Part shown: positions 1-5,244 of the stretch, piece by piece
Layout: every line of letters begins with the position of its first letter
How positions within the stretch are numbered: the first letter of the stretch is position 1
Origin: a bacterium
GTDB lineage: Bacteria > Patescibacteriota > Minisyncoccia > Phycocordibacterales > UBA10002
NCBI GenBank assembly: GCA_030648695.1
Contig: JAUSHG010000074.1
Span: 1 to 8,655 of the forward strand
Length of the DNA stretch: 8,655 nt
Direction of reading: 5' to 3'
Made by a program: the position numbers and the translations under genes
The notes under the pieces: model-generated
The model's database searches: none
Told to the model about the DNA's origin: nothing
What the model saw: only the letters and a program-made list of their open reading frames with translations

Positions 1-480
1 ATTATCTTTGAAAACGCGGCGATAGACAGCGCGGACGGCGTCAGGACGTTTTACCGGCTAAAGGAAAATGATGACCAGAATGTGCCGGAGTGGTATGACC
101 TGCTTGGGTCATTCAGCAAGGAGGCGGTGTTGCGCCAGAGAGACCGCATTCCGAATTTTGATGAGTATCTGATTTCTGAAGAGATACGATGTCTTTCGCT
201 GTCGTCACTTCTGCAGAAGCACGGGATTGCAAAGGTTGATCTGCTTCACATAGACGCGGAGGGCCACGATTACGAGATTATCAAGTCCATTCCGTTTGCA
301 AGCGTGAAGCCGGCAATGATTTTGTACGAACACCGGCTTTTGAGTGCCGAGGATGTGGTGGCGTGCCAGGCATTTCTGCGAAAGCAGGGGTATACACTTA
401 TTCAGAGTTCCGAGCACAATACGTTCGCTTTCTTGTGGAAGACGCTTCTGCGCAATACCCTGCGGGCAGTGTTTTCATAA
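1..480 (+). CDS. FkbM family methyltransferase, 5'-truncated by window edge
   Basis: The frame is open from the first base, so this is the C-terminal 159 residues of a longer protein; a GTG at 82 is internal and not the likely start. It resembles FkbM-type S-adenosylmethionine-dependent methyltransferases, which usually O-methylate sugars or other small molecules and are often found among polysaccharide genes. The visible signature starts with an N-A-I-x-x-x-x-G-x-x-T-F-Y segment at the left edge. An L-L-x-K-H-G-I-x-K-V-D-L-L-H-I-D-A-E-G-H-D-Y-E block follows around residues 72-89, with the I-D-A-E-G acidic motif near residue 84. A K-P-x-x-I-L-Y-E-H strand and a C-terminal G-Y-T-L segment come next. 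The SAM-binding glycine loop lies upstream of the window. The next gene begins 22 nt downstream on the same strand, so co-transcription is plausible. The family call is firm; the substrate is unknown. Confidence 0.85.
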   Translation: MIFENAAIDSADGVRTFYRLKENDDQNVPEWYDLLGSFSKEAVLRQRDRIPNFDEYLISEEIRCLSLSSLLQKHGIAKVDLLHIDAEGHDYEIIKSIPFASVKPAMILYEHRLLSAEDVVACQAFLRKQGYTLIQSSEHNTFAFLWKTLLRNTLRAVFS

Positions 481-502
481 TCAGGCAGTAAAGAATACGT
501 AT

Positions 503-904
503 ATGTTTCGTCTTTTTTGGTCAGGCATTTCGCGTGTATTTCCGTTTGTGCGGGATATGCTGCTTGGTCTCGGATTAATCTGGCATGAAGGGCGTCAGCG
601 CTATTCGCTTGGTTTTTTGAAGCCGGAGCGCACCATGGAGGAATTGCTGGCGCACGTGAAGGAGCAGGGATTCAGCAATCACTTTATCGCGTGGGTTGAT
701 GACGGCGAACTGTGCAGTTTGCGCAGGATTGCCGCTGACCCGCGCTATCAGTATCACCTACGCATCTTCAAAGACGGGGAAGTACGGGGCCATTATGAAT
801 GTACCCCCGAGGCGCATCCGATTTGGCATTTTACAGAGCGGGGACTTGAGGAGCGGCGTGAAGAGTTTCTGACATTTCTTGAGGGTTGGATAGTATCAAG
901 ATGA
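503..904 (+). CDS. Unrecognised 133-aa protein
   Basis: I do not recognise a characterised family. The reading frame is open further upstream, from 344, but that part overlaps the methyltransferase gene, so the ATG at 503 is preferred; no good Shine-Dalgarno precedes it. The first 26 or so residues are hydrophobic and aromatic with scattered Arg (F-R-L-F-W at the start, then a L-L-G-L-G-L-I-W run) and could lie on or in a membrane. Residues 60-110 look like a compact folded domain with motifs such as F-I-A-W-V-D-D-G-E, R-Y-Q-Y-H-L-R-I-F-K-D-G-E-V-R-G-H-Y-E, and T-P-E-A-H-P-I-W-H. The C-terminus is a charged helix (E-E-R-R-E-E-F-L-T-F-L-E-G-W). The dense aromatic, His and charged pattern suggests a conserved protein rather than a chance frame. 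It follows the FkbM gene by 22 nt and may share its transcript. Confidence 0.65.
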   Translation: MFRLFWSGISRVFPFVRDMLLGLGLIWHEGRQRYSLGFLKPERTMEELLAHVKEQGFSNHFIAWVDDGELCSLRRIAADPRYQYHLRIFKDGEVRGHYECTPEAHPIWHFTERGLEERREEFLTFLEGWIVSR

Positions 905-931
905 ATCAGATGCATATTTCTAATTTATTTC

Positions 932-975
932 CCATGTCATTATAACAAAGCTATAGCTTTGTTATAATGACATGG
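932..975. repeat. Perfect 44-bp palindrome at the 5' side of the PaaX/Cas2-like gene
   Basis: Bases 932-953 are the exact reverse complement of 954-975, with no loop. From the outside the arms read CC, then ATGTCATTATAA, then CAAA, with a central GCTATAGC. Symmetry breaks at 931/976. The right arm contains a perfect TATAAT (963-968) and the ATG at 972, so the element overlaps the likely promoter and start of the downstream gene. The left arm carries the same hexamer on the opposite strand. It could be an operator, a promoter, a hairpin or cruciform, or a mobile-element end. Confidence 0.9.
963..968 (+). promoter_or_regulatory. Candidate -10 box (TATAAT) inside the palindrome
   Basis: A consensus TATAAT lies in the right arm of the palindrome, 3 bp before the ATG at 972. 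No good -35 is visible 16-18 bp upstream, because that stretch is the palindrome's left arm. Transcription would start near 975, at or just past the first ATG, which favours translation from the in-frame ATG at 1005 unless initiation is leaderless. An identical hexamer reads leftward from the left arm. Confidence 0.35.
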
Positions 976-1577
976 AGCGATTTAGCATTAATAATTTCAT
1001 TGCAATGGGAGAGCTTGAAAAAGAAGTTGCGGAATCTCTTAGAAATACCGCAATTCAGCGGGCGGTACTCAAGGCGGTTGAATCGCTTGAAGATTTCACT
1101 GCGGGGGCGCTCGCAGGGAGTATATACAAAATGTATAAGATACTGGACAGGCAGGAACAGCGAAAAAAATATCGTACGATTCTCAATGCTCGCACCCGCT
1201 TGCTTGCGCAGGGTTTTCTGATGCAAAGGGGAAAATTTCTTGAGCTTACCGCTAAAGGCGAAAAACTGCTGGAGTACTGGGAAAGATTGGAATACCGACT
1301 CTCTACACCGGAGAAGTGGGACGGAAAATGGAGGATACTCATCTTTGACATACCGGAAAAGCGAAAATATCTGCGGGAGAAATTGCGTAATACGCTTCGG
1401 TCAATTGGTTTCAAATGGCTTCAGGACAGCGGGTGGGTCTACCCATATGATTGCGAAGATTTTATTGCCCTGCTTAAGGCGGACTTTAAGATTGGAAAGG
1501 ACTTGCTCTACGTTATTGGAGAAGCGGTGGAAAACGACCGAAAACTTCGTGACTACTTCGGCGTGTATACTTCTTAG
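972..1577 (+). CDS. PaaX-like regulator: winged helix plus Cas2-like C-terminal domain
   Basis: The product is 201 aa from the ATG at 972, or 190 aa from the in-frame ATG at 1005; neither has a Shine-Dalgarno. Residues about 22-97 look like a winged helix-turn-helix: helices around A-I-Q-R-A-V-L-K-A-V-E and the R-x-x-L-L-A-Q-G-F-L stretch, then a wing ending in L-E-L-T-A-K-G-E-K-L-L. Residues about 114-200 match the PaaX C-terminal domain, which has the ferredoxin-like fold of Cas2: W-D-G-K-W-R-I-L-I-F-D-I-P-E-K-R, then L-R-N-T-L-R-S-I-G-F-K-W-L-Q-D-S-G-W-V-Y-P. The Asp of F-D-I-P-E sits where Cas2 has its metal-binding Asp. PaaX proteins are transcriptional repressors, classically of phenylacetate degradation, but no such pathway genes are nearby. 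No cas1 or CRISPR array is visible either. The gene lies exactly between two related palindromes, which suggests they are its binding sites or the ends of a mobile unit. The family call is good; the role is inferred. Confidence 0.8.
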   Translation: MERFSINNFIAMGELEKEVAESLRNTAIQRAVLKAVESLEDFTAGALAGSIYKMYKILDRQEQRKKYRTILNARTRLLAQGFLMQRGKFLELTAKGEKLLEYWERLEYRLSTPEKWDGKWRILIFDIPEKRKYLREKLRNTLRSIGFKWLQDSGWVYPYDCEDFIALLKADFKIGKDLLYVIGEAVENDRKLRDYFGVYTS

Positions 1578-1626
1578 TCCCGTGTGCTCCCGCCGGTATC
1601 GAGGTCTTGTTTTAGGAGAAATTTGA

Positions 1627-1668
1627 TATGTCATTATAATTACGCTATAGCGTAATTATAATGACATA
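1627..1668. repeat. Perfect 42-bp palindrome at the 3' side of the PaaX/Cas2-like gene
   Basis: Bases 1627-1647 are the exact reverse complement of 1648-1668. The 12-nt ATGTCATTATAA arm and GCTATAGC core are identical to the palindrome at 932-975. The four bases between arm and core are TTAC here and CAAA there, each matched by its own complement on the other side. It lies between converging genes (stops at 1577 and 1685), so a bidirectional terminator is possible, but neither side has a convincing T tract. Confidence 0.9.
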
Positions 1669-1684
1669 GTGGAAGTGGGGTGAG

Positions 1685-2926
1685 TCAGTTTAACGATCCG
1701 ATATGCAATTTCGTTTTCGCCTGCGCAGAATCAGGGAAAATAATGTCCCAAAGTGTGCCGGCGACATTGCGGGAAGCTCCGCGCAGGGGGTAGTGGTGCA
1801 GGTCTATGAAGGGCAGGGAATTACATTCAATCACGCCGCTTTTTTTCTGCATCTGCCACGGTACGGACACATCCTGCATGATGAAGTCCACGCCGACGAG
1901 CGGGTCGTTAAGCAGTGCTCCTACCCGCTCCAGCAGTTTTCGGTTTTCGGGATGCATGCTGTCGGTCACATCAGTCGTCCCTGCACCGATGCCGCGGCTT
2001 ACTTTTTGATTGAGCGAAACAAAACGTCCTTCTTCTGGGATGTCTCCCAAGGACAGTCCTTGGCGTTTTAATTCTTCATCCGCATCCGGTCCCATAGCAA
2101 TCAGATGAAAGGTTTTGCCATGGCGCTTTGGGTTTTTGTTCTCTTCTTCAACAAGTTCCAAAACGGTGTGTACGCCATCTCCCCACACTCCGGGCGGCTC
2201 GCGGCGCATGACAGCCGTAAGTGTGCCGCCGATGAGCGTGCCGCGGAATACAAATCCGGAAAGCTCCTCCTCTATGAGGACGAGCGGAGAGAGCTGCCGC
2301 GCTTTTTTCCATGCCGCAATAAACTGCGATTCAGTTTGTAGGTGAATCGTGGTGTGGCGGCTGCGTGAGCCGGTGTAGGGTTTCGTAATGACCGGCTTAT
2401 CAAGTGTACGGAACAATGCGAGCGCTTGATTCCGAAACAGTCGTGCTCCGCCGCGTGCCACGGGGATTCCCGCTTCTGCAAAACGTTTTCGCATCTCTGC
2501 CTTATTGTCCATCCAGTAGAGCGAAGCGGATTCCCCTCCGCGCGGACGCGGAAGTCCGTCAAAACATCTCGTTTGCCCTCCACATCGTGCGATAAAGAGG
2601 TCTTTGATAGGGCCGAGCCGGTACTCAACCATGTGTATGCCGCGGATGTGTGCTTCGGTCCACAGCGCACGCGTGCGGTCGCTGTCATCGTCTGCAATTT
2701 CGCTCTGCATGTTGCCGATATGCAGAAATGCAAGGAGCCGCAGTACCAGCGGGCCGACGACATCAAATGAGGATGCAGAGAAAGGTGAGAACACAATACG
2801 AAACAGGGAATTGAGCGGACGAAACAGGGGCTTTACCACCAATCCGAGGCAGGCGGAGTAAAACAGCACGCGGTGATTCACCTGTGCCGGTTCGCAGTCA
2901 GGGCAGGGTTTTTGTCCGAGAAGCAT
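1685..2926 (-). CDS. Stand-alone ATP-grasp ligase, cyanophycin synthetase-like
   Basis: The protein is 413 aa. From about residue 141 to 400 it follows the ATP-grasp ligase domain of cyanophycin synthetase. It has N-K-A-E-M-R-K-R-F-A-E-A-G-I-P-V at 141-156, an ATP-binding V-I-T-K-P-Y-T-G strand with Lys182, then L-I-E-E-E. G-G-T-L-T-A-V-M-R-R-E-P follows at 233-244, then G-D-G-V-H-T-V-x-E-L-V. T-T-D-V-T-D-x-x-H-P-E-N lies near 317-328, G-V-D-F-I-M-Q-D near 345-352, and the metal-binding I-E-C-N-S with Glu367 and Asn369. These ligases activate a carboxylate with ATP and join it to an amine. The Mur-ligase-like C-terminal half of true cyanophycin synthetase is absent. The first 70 residues are mostly hydrophobic after a C-P-D-C pair near residue 8. 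It may make an amino-acid conjugate or peptide; the substrate is unknown. It diverges from the tRNA genes and converges on the palindrome-flanked regulator. Confidence 0.8.
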   Translation of the reverse strand: MLLGQKPCPDCEPAQVNHRVLFYSACLGLVVKPLFRPLNSLFRIVFSPFSASSFDVVGPLVLRLLAFLHIGNMQSEIADDDSDRTRALWTEAHIRGIHMVEYRLGPIKDLFIARCGGQTRCFDGLPRPRGGESASLYWMDNKAEMRKRFAEAGIPVARGGARLFRNQALALFRTLDKPVITKPYTGSRSRHTTIHLQTESQFIAAWKKARQLSPLVLIEEELSGFVFRGTLIGGTLTAVMRREPPGVWGDGVHTVLELVEEENKNPKRHGKTFHLIAMGPDADEELKRQGLSLGDIPEEGRFVSLNQKVSRGIGAGTTDVTDSMHPENRKLLERVGALLNDPLVGVDFIMQDVSVPWQMQKKSGVIECNSLPFIDLHHYPLRGASRNVAGTLWDIIFPDSAQAKTKLHIGSLN

Positions 2927-2932
2927 GGAGAA

Positions 2933-2938
2933 AGTATA
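2933..2938 (-). promoter_or_regulatory. Candidate -10 box, possibly leaderless, for the ATP-grasp gene
   Basis: On the minus strand TATACT is followed by exactly six bases and then the ATG at 2926, so transcription could start at the A of the start codon. No Shine-Dalgarno lies in front of that ATG, which fits a leaderless mRNA. No clear -35 is visible, so this is weak evidence. Confidence 0.3.
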
Positions 2939-2965
2939 TCAAAAAGGTAGAATGCGTATATTCTG

Positions 2966-2995
2966 TTGGAAAAAGCGTCTTTAGTGCGCTATTGT
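2966..2995 (+). promoter_or_regulatory. Candidate promoter of the tRNA-Cys/tRNA-Leu pair
   Basis: TTGGAA (2966-2971) and TATTGT (2990-2995) are separated by 18 bp, each matching four of six consensus bases. A start near 3002 would sit just before the tRNA-Cys 5' end at 3006. It is placed divergently from the ATP-grasp gene. Confidence 0.4.
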
Positions 2996-3005
2996 GTATA
3001 TGTTT

Positions 3006-3081
3006 GGCCACGTGGCGAAGATAGCAACGCGGCGGTCTGCAAAACCGCAATGCGGGGGTGCAAATCCCCCCGTGGCCTCCA
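3006..3081 (+). tRNA. tRNA-Cys (anticodon GCA), CCA encoded
   Basis: The acceptor arms 3006-3012 (GGCCACG) and 3071-3077 (CGTGGCC) pair perfectly. The anticodon stem 3032-3036/3044-3048 (GCGGT/ACCGC) encloses CTGCAAA, giving anticodon GCA at 3039-3041. The T stem 3054-3058/3066-3070 is GGGGG/CCCCC. The discriminator is T3078 and CCA is encoded at 3079-3081. The T loop reads TGCAAAT rather than the usual TTC-start. The D arm is a 3-bp GCG/CGC stem with a 10-nt loop lacking the usual GG pair. The isotype is secure. Confidence 0.95.
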
Positions 3082-3083
3082 AT

Positions 3084-3167
3084 GCCCGGGTGGCGGAATT
3101 GGTATACGCAGCGGACTTAAAATCCGTAGCCGGAAACGGCTTGTGGGTTCGACCCCCACCCTGGGCA
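3084..3167 (+). tRNA. tRNA-Leu (anticodon TAA)
   Basis: This is a type II tRNA beginning 2 nt after the tRNA-Cys CCA. The acceptor GCCCGGG (3084-3090) pairs with CCTGGGC (3160-3166) with one G-U. The anticodon stem GCGGA/TCCGT encloses CTTAAAA, so the anticodon is TAA at 3118-3120. A long variable arm GCCG-GAAA-CGGC lies at 3129-3140, as expected for leucine. The T arm GTGGG-TTCGACC-CCCAC is canonical. The discriminator is A3167; CCA is not encoded. The 3' end lies 8 nt from the stop of the converging rbfA gene. Confidence 0.97.
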
Positions 3168-3175
3168 CAATTTCT

Positions 3176-3502
3176 CTAAGAGGACTGCGAAAGGCGGTCA
3201 ATCAGTTGCCGGTTTTTTTCCCCTCTATCAATCACAAAAGATAGAAAGGGAAGGTGATGAATCGCAAGCCGCTCTCCCAGACGCTTTCGCAGATGGCCGG
3301 TCTGACGCTTGGTAAATGTAAGCGCGTCTTTTTCTTTTTCTTCGGGCAACACCGTAATGAGAATGGTTGCCTGGTCGGTCTTCGGCGAGAGCAGTACGCC
3401 GGTTACGGTGATAAGCGAAGTCCCCTCGTCAACTTCCGAGAGGAACTCTGCCGCGATATGCCGGATTGATTCCCTGATTTTTTCCGCCTTAATATCTTGC
3501 AT
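3176..3502 (-). CDS. rbfA: Ribosome-binding factor A (RbfA)
   Basis: RbfA is a small KH-fold protein that binds the 30S subunit and helps mature 16S rRNA. From the ATG at 3502 the product is 108 aa, about the family's usual size. It begins Q-D-I-K-A-E-K-I-R-E-S-I-R-H-I-A-A-E-F-L, matching the family's first helix. Then come strands I-T-V-T-G-V-L-L-S-P-K-T-D-Q-A-T-I-L-I-T-V-L-P and the terminal block H-L-R-K-R-L-G-E-R-L ... H-H-L-P-F-L-S-F-V-I-D-R-G-E-K. The frame continues to an ATG at 3544 and a GTG at 3547, which would add 14-15 residues unlike the family and run into the inverted repeat upstream. The shorter start is therefore preferred, although no Shine-Dalgarno supports either. It lies downstream of infB on the same strand, the usual infB-rbfA order, and converges on tRNA-Leu. 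Confidence 0.88.
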   Translation of the reverse strand: MQDIKAEKIRESIRHIAAEFLSEVDEGTSLITVTGVLLSPKTDQATILITVLPEEKEKDALTFTKRQTGHLRKRLGERLAIHHLPFLSFVIDRGEKNRQLIDRLSQSS

Positions 3503-3545
3503 GATTGATTTTGTTAACGAGTGTATCGAGTTCTGCAAAATCATC

Positions 3546-3604
3546 ACCCCGTTAAATCCGCCGGAGGCGGCGTCCCGACCAGAGTCGGGACGATTTAACG
3601 GGGT
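3546..3604. repeat. Nested inverted repeat (three-way junction) between infB and rbfA
   Basis: The outer arms CCCCGTTAAATC (3547-3558) and GATTTAACGGGG (3592-3603) pair over 12 bp, plus A3546-T3604. Inside are two separate hairpins: CCGCC-GGA-GGCGG (3558-3570) and CGTCCCGAC-CAGA-GTCGGGACG (3571-3592). The whole can fold as a cruciform-like junction. It fills most of the infB-rbfA gap and, on the minus strand, would be transcribed. It is probably a dispersed intergenic repeat of this lineage; a role as terminator or RNA processing site is possible. Confidence 0.8.
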
Positions 3605-3645
3605 TGTGAGAAATATAGTCGCTTCGCTCCTTATTTCTCTACAAC
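3603..3645. repeat. Hairpin overlapping the infB stop codon
   Basis: 3603-3615 pairs with 3632-3645 over 13 bp with a single bulged T at 3640, leaving a 16-nt loop. It contains the infB stop codon (3631-3633) and directly abuts the nested repeat at 3546-3604. It is a candidate 3'-end or processing structure of infB mRNA; no U tract follows on the minus strand. Confidence 0.55.
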
Positions 3646-5166
3646 CGTAAACACCTCCAACTGGTCGCCGGCCATAATCTCATGGTCGCTTGATACATAT
3701 CCGCCGAACTCGGCGCCACTGCTTACTTCACGCACTTTCTCCTTAAACTTCTGAAGTTCGCGGATTCTGCCTTTGCCCAGATTGGTGCCGCGGCGAAAGA
3801 TGTTGAATTCATCTCCGGACGAAAGCTCTCCGTCAAGCACCTTCCCCCCGATAATCTGCTTGTCCTTCTCCTGACTGAAAATCTTGAGTATTTTTGCTGT
3901 TCCTTTCTTTTCTTCAACACGCACCTTAGGAGTGCGCGCTTTGACCTCGCCCTCCAGCCATTCCAGTAGGTGATAAATGATATCAAAGGTTTTGACCGGA
4001 AACGCCGCGCGCTCGGACAGCGGCTTTGCCGAAGCGTCAATTCCGATATGGAATCCCACCACTGCCGGCTTGGTCGCCCCCGCGGCAACCTTCAAGTCGT
4101 TCTCGTTTATGGGGCCGATGCCTGACTGAATGATTTTGATTTCCACTACATCACTCCCGCGCTTTAGTACTTCCGCCTCCACTGCCTCAAGTCCTCCCAT
4201 CATGTCGGCTTTTATCACGAGCGGAAAGAGGACCTTTTCCTGAAGCCGTGTCGTATAGGTGGCAGCGGGAGCTTTTTTCCCGGCCGCTTTTCTTTCTTTC
4301 TCCTGTTCCACCAACGCTTCGGCCTCTCGCTTGGTGCCTACCGCGACACACACCGCTCCGGTCCGTGGAATCTCGCTCCAGCCCATGAGGTGCACTACAT
4401 TTCCGCCCCGTGCCTCCTCCATTGGTTCGCCTAAAAAGTTGTCAATCCGGCGGGTGGGTGCGAAGGCCTCTTCCGCAACCACAAACTCGCCCTTCCGGAG
4501 CACTCCCTGCTTGATGATAAGCACTGCCGCGATACCCTTGGTGCGCTCCACCTTTGCTTCCGCGATAAACCCCTTCATTTCTGTTCCGTCTTTCTTTCCT
4601 ACCTCGTGAAGCTCCGCAAGCAGAAGAATGGTCTCCAAAAGTTCGTCTACGCCCGCACCGGTCGTGCCGGATACGCCGACACAGGGGATATCACCACCGT
4701 ATCCTTCCACATAGATTTCTTTTTCCGCGAGTCCCTGACGAACGCGCTCCAGGTTTGCCTCTGGCCGGTCAATTTTGGTGGCCGCCACCAGATAGGGAAT
4801 CTTTTCCTTTTTTATGAATTCAAATGCCTCAAGCGTTTGCGGCTTGACGCCTTCTTCCGCAGAAACCACCAATACCGCAATATCCGCGAGAGCCGCGCCG
4901 CGCTCCCGCATACCGCGGAAGGCCTCGTGTCCGGGCGTGTCCAAAAAGGTAATAGGATGTTCCACCCCGTCTTTGCTCTTAAACGTTGTTTCGTAGGCGC
5001 CCAAATGCTGGGTAATGCCTCCGGCCTCGCCTTTTACGACATTGGCCTTGCGGATATAATCCAGAAGTGTGCTTTTGCCATGGTCAATGTGACCCATGAC
5101 CGCGACTACCGGCGGACGCGGCTGTAACTGCATATCGCTTGTATTGTGTATTCCGGTATTTTTCAT
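3631..5166 (-). CDS. infB: Translation initiation factor IF-2, short form
   Basis: IF-2 is the GTPase that brings initiator fMet-tRNA to the 30S subunit and promotes subunit joining. From the ATG at 5166 it is 511 aa; a TTG two codons upstream is possible. G1 is G-H-I-D-H-G-K-S-T near residues 25-33, G2 is G-G-I-T-Q-H-L-G-A-Y at 49-58, and G3 is D-T-P-G-H-E-A-F near 76-83. G4 reads T-K-I-D near 130-133 where IF-2 normally has N-K-I-D. G5 reads S-G-T rather than S-A-K. Domain II (E-A-K-V-E-R-T-K-G), domain III (I-K-A-D-M-M-G-G-L-E-A-V-E) and the C-terminal fMet-tRNA-binding domain with R-R-G-T-N-L-G-K-G follow in order. The long N-terminal extension of E. coli IF-2 (890 aa) is missing, leaving the G domain almost at the N-terminus. 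It lies between the DUF4446 gene and rbfA, with 75 nt to the former. Confidence 0.97.
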   Translation of the reverse strand: MKNTGIHNTSDMQLQPRPPVVAVMGHIDHGKSTLLDYIRKANVVKGEAGGITQHLGAYETTFKSKDGVEHPITFLDTPGHEAFRGMRERGAALADIAVLVVSAEEGVKPQTLEAFEFIKKEKIPYLVAATKIDRPEANLERVRQGLAEKEIYVEGYGGDIPCVGVSGTTGAGVDELLETILLLAELHEVGKKDGTEMKGFIAEAKVERTKGIAAVLIIKQGVLRKGEFVVAEEAFAPTRRIDNFLGEPMEEARGGNVVHLMGWSEIPRTGAVCVAVGTKREAEALVEQEKERKAAGKKAPAATYTTRLQEKVLFPLVIKADMMGGLEAVEAEVLKRGSDVVEIKIIQSGIGPINENDLKVAAGATKPAVVGFHIGIDASAKPLSERAAFPVKTFDIIYHLLEWLEGEVKARTPKVRVEEKKGTAKILKIFSQEKDKQIIGGKVLDGELSSGDEFNIFRRGTNLGKGRIRELQKFKEKVREVSSGAEFGGYVSSDHEIMAGDQLEVFTVVEK

Positions 5167-5200
5167 AATCAATTTTGTCCATTGGCCGCGTCCTTACCTT

Positions 5201-5244
5201 TGACCGTTAACTCTTAACTGTTAACAGTCAAAAGTTAAAGGTTA
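5201..5244. repeat. Inverted repeat between the DUF4446 gene and infB
   Basis: 5207-5222 pairs with 5223-5238 at 14 of 16 positions. In minus-strand RNA the two exceptions become G-U wobbles, so the transcript of this operon would pair fully apart from a small loop, suggesting a functional RNA hairpin. Pairing resumes at 5201-5205 with 5240-5244, which includes the DUF4446 stop codon. The segment 5227-5239 (GTCAAAAGTTAAA) is identical to 6830-6842 inside the cysteine desulfurase gene. Confidence 0.6.

Noticed and set aside
1628..1639. Micro-ORF ATG-TCA-TTA-TAA after a GGAG-like sequence
   Set aside because: The same 12 bases occur on both strands of both palindromes because they are the conserved arm; a 3-codon peptide is a by-product of the repeat.
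932..1668. CRISPR-associated locus based on the Cas2-like fold
   Set aside because: No direct-repeat array and no cas1 or effector gene is visible, and the protein has the PaaX winged-helix N-terminus, so a CRISPR adaptation role is not supported.
918..1690. Target-site duplication around the palindrome-flanked unit
   Set aside because: The bases outside 932 (TTATTTC) and 1668 (GTGGAAG) do not match as a direct repeat, so transposition is not shown by this window alone.
2989..3244. Open frames overlapping the tRNA pair on both strands
   Set aside because: They translate through tRNA-Cys and tRNA-Leu, whose structures account for the sequence.
4259..5127. Long plus-strand open frames opposite infB
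   Set aside because: They are antisense to a clearly identified IF-2 and show no protein-like motifs; they follow from the codon use of infB.
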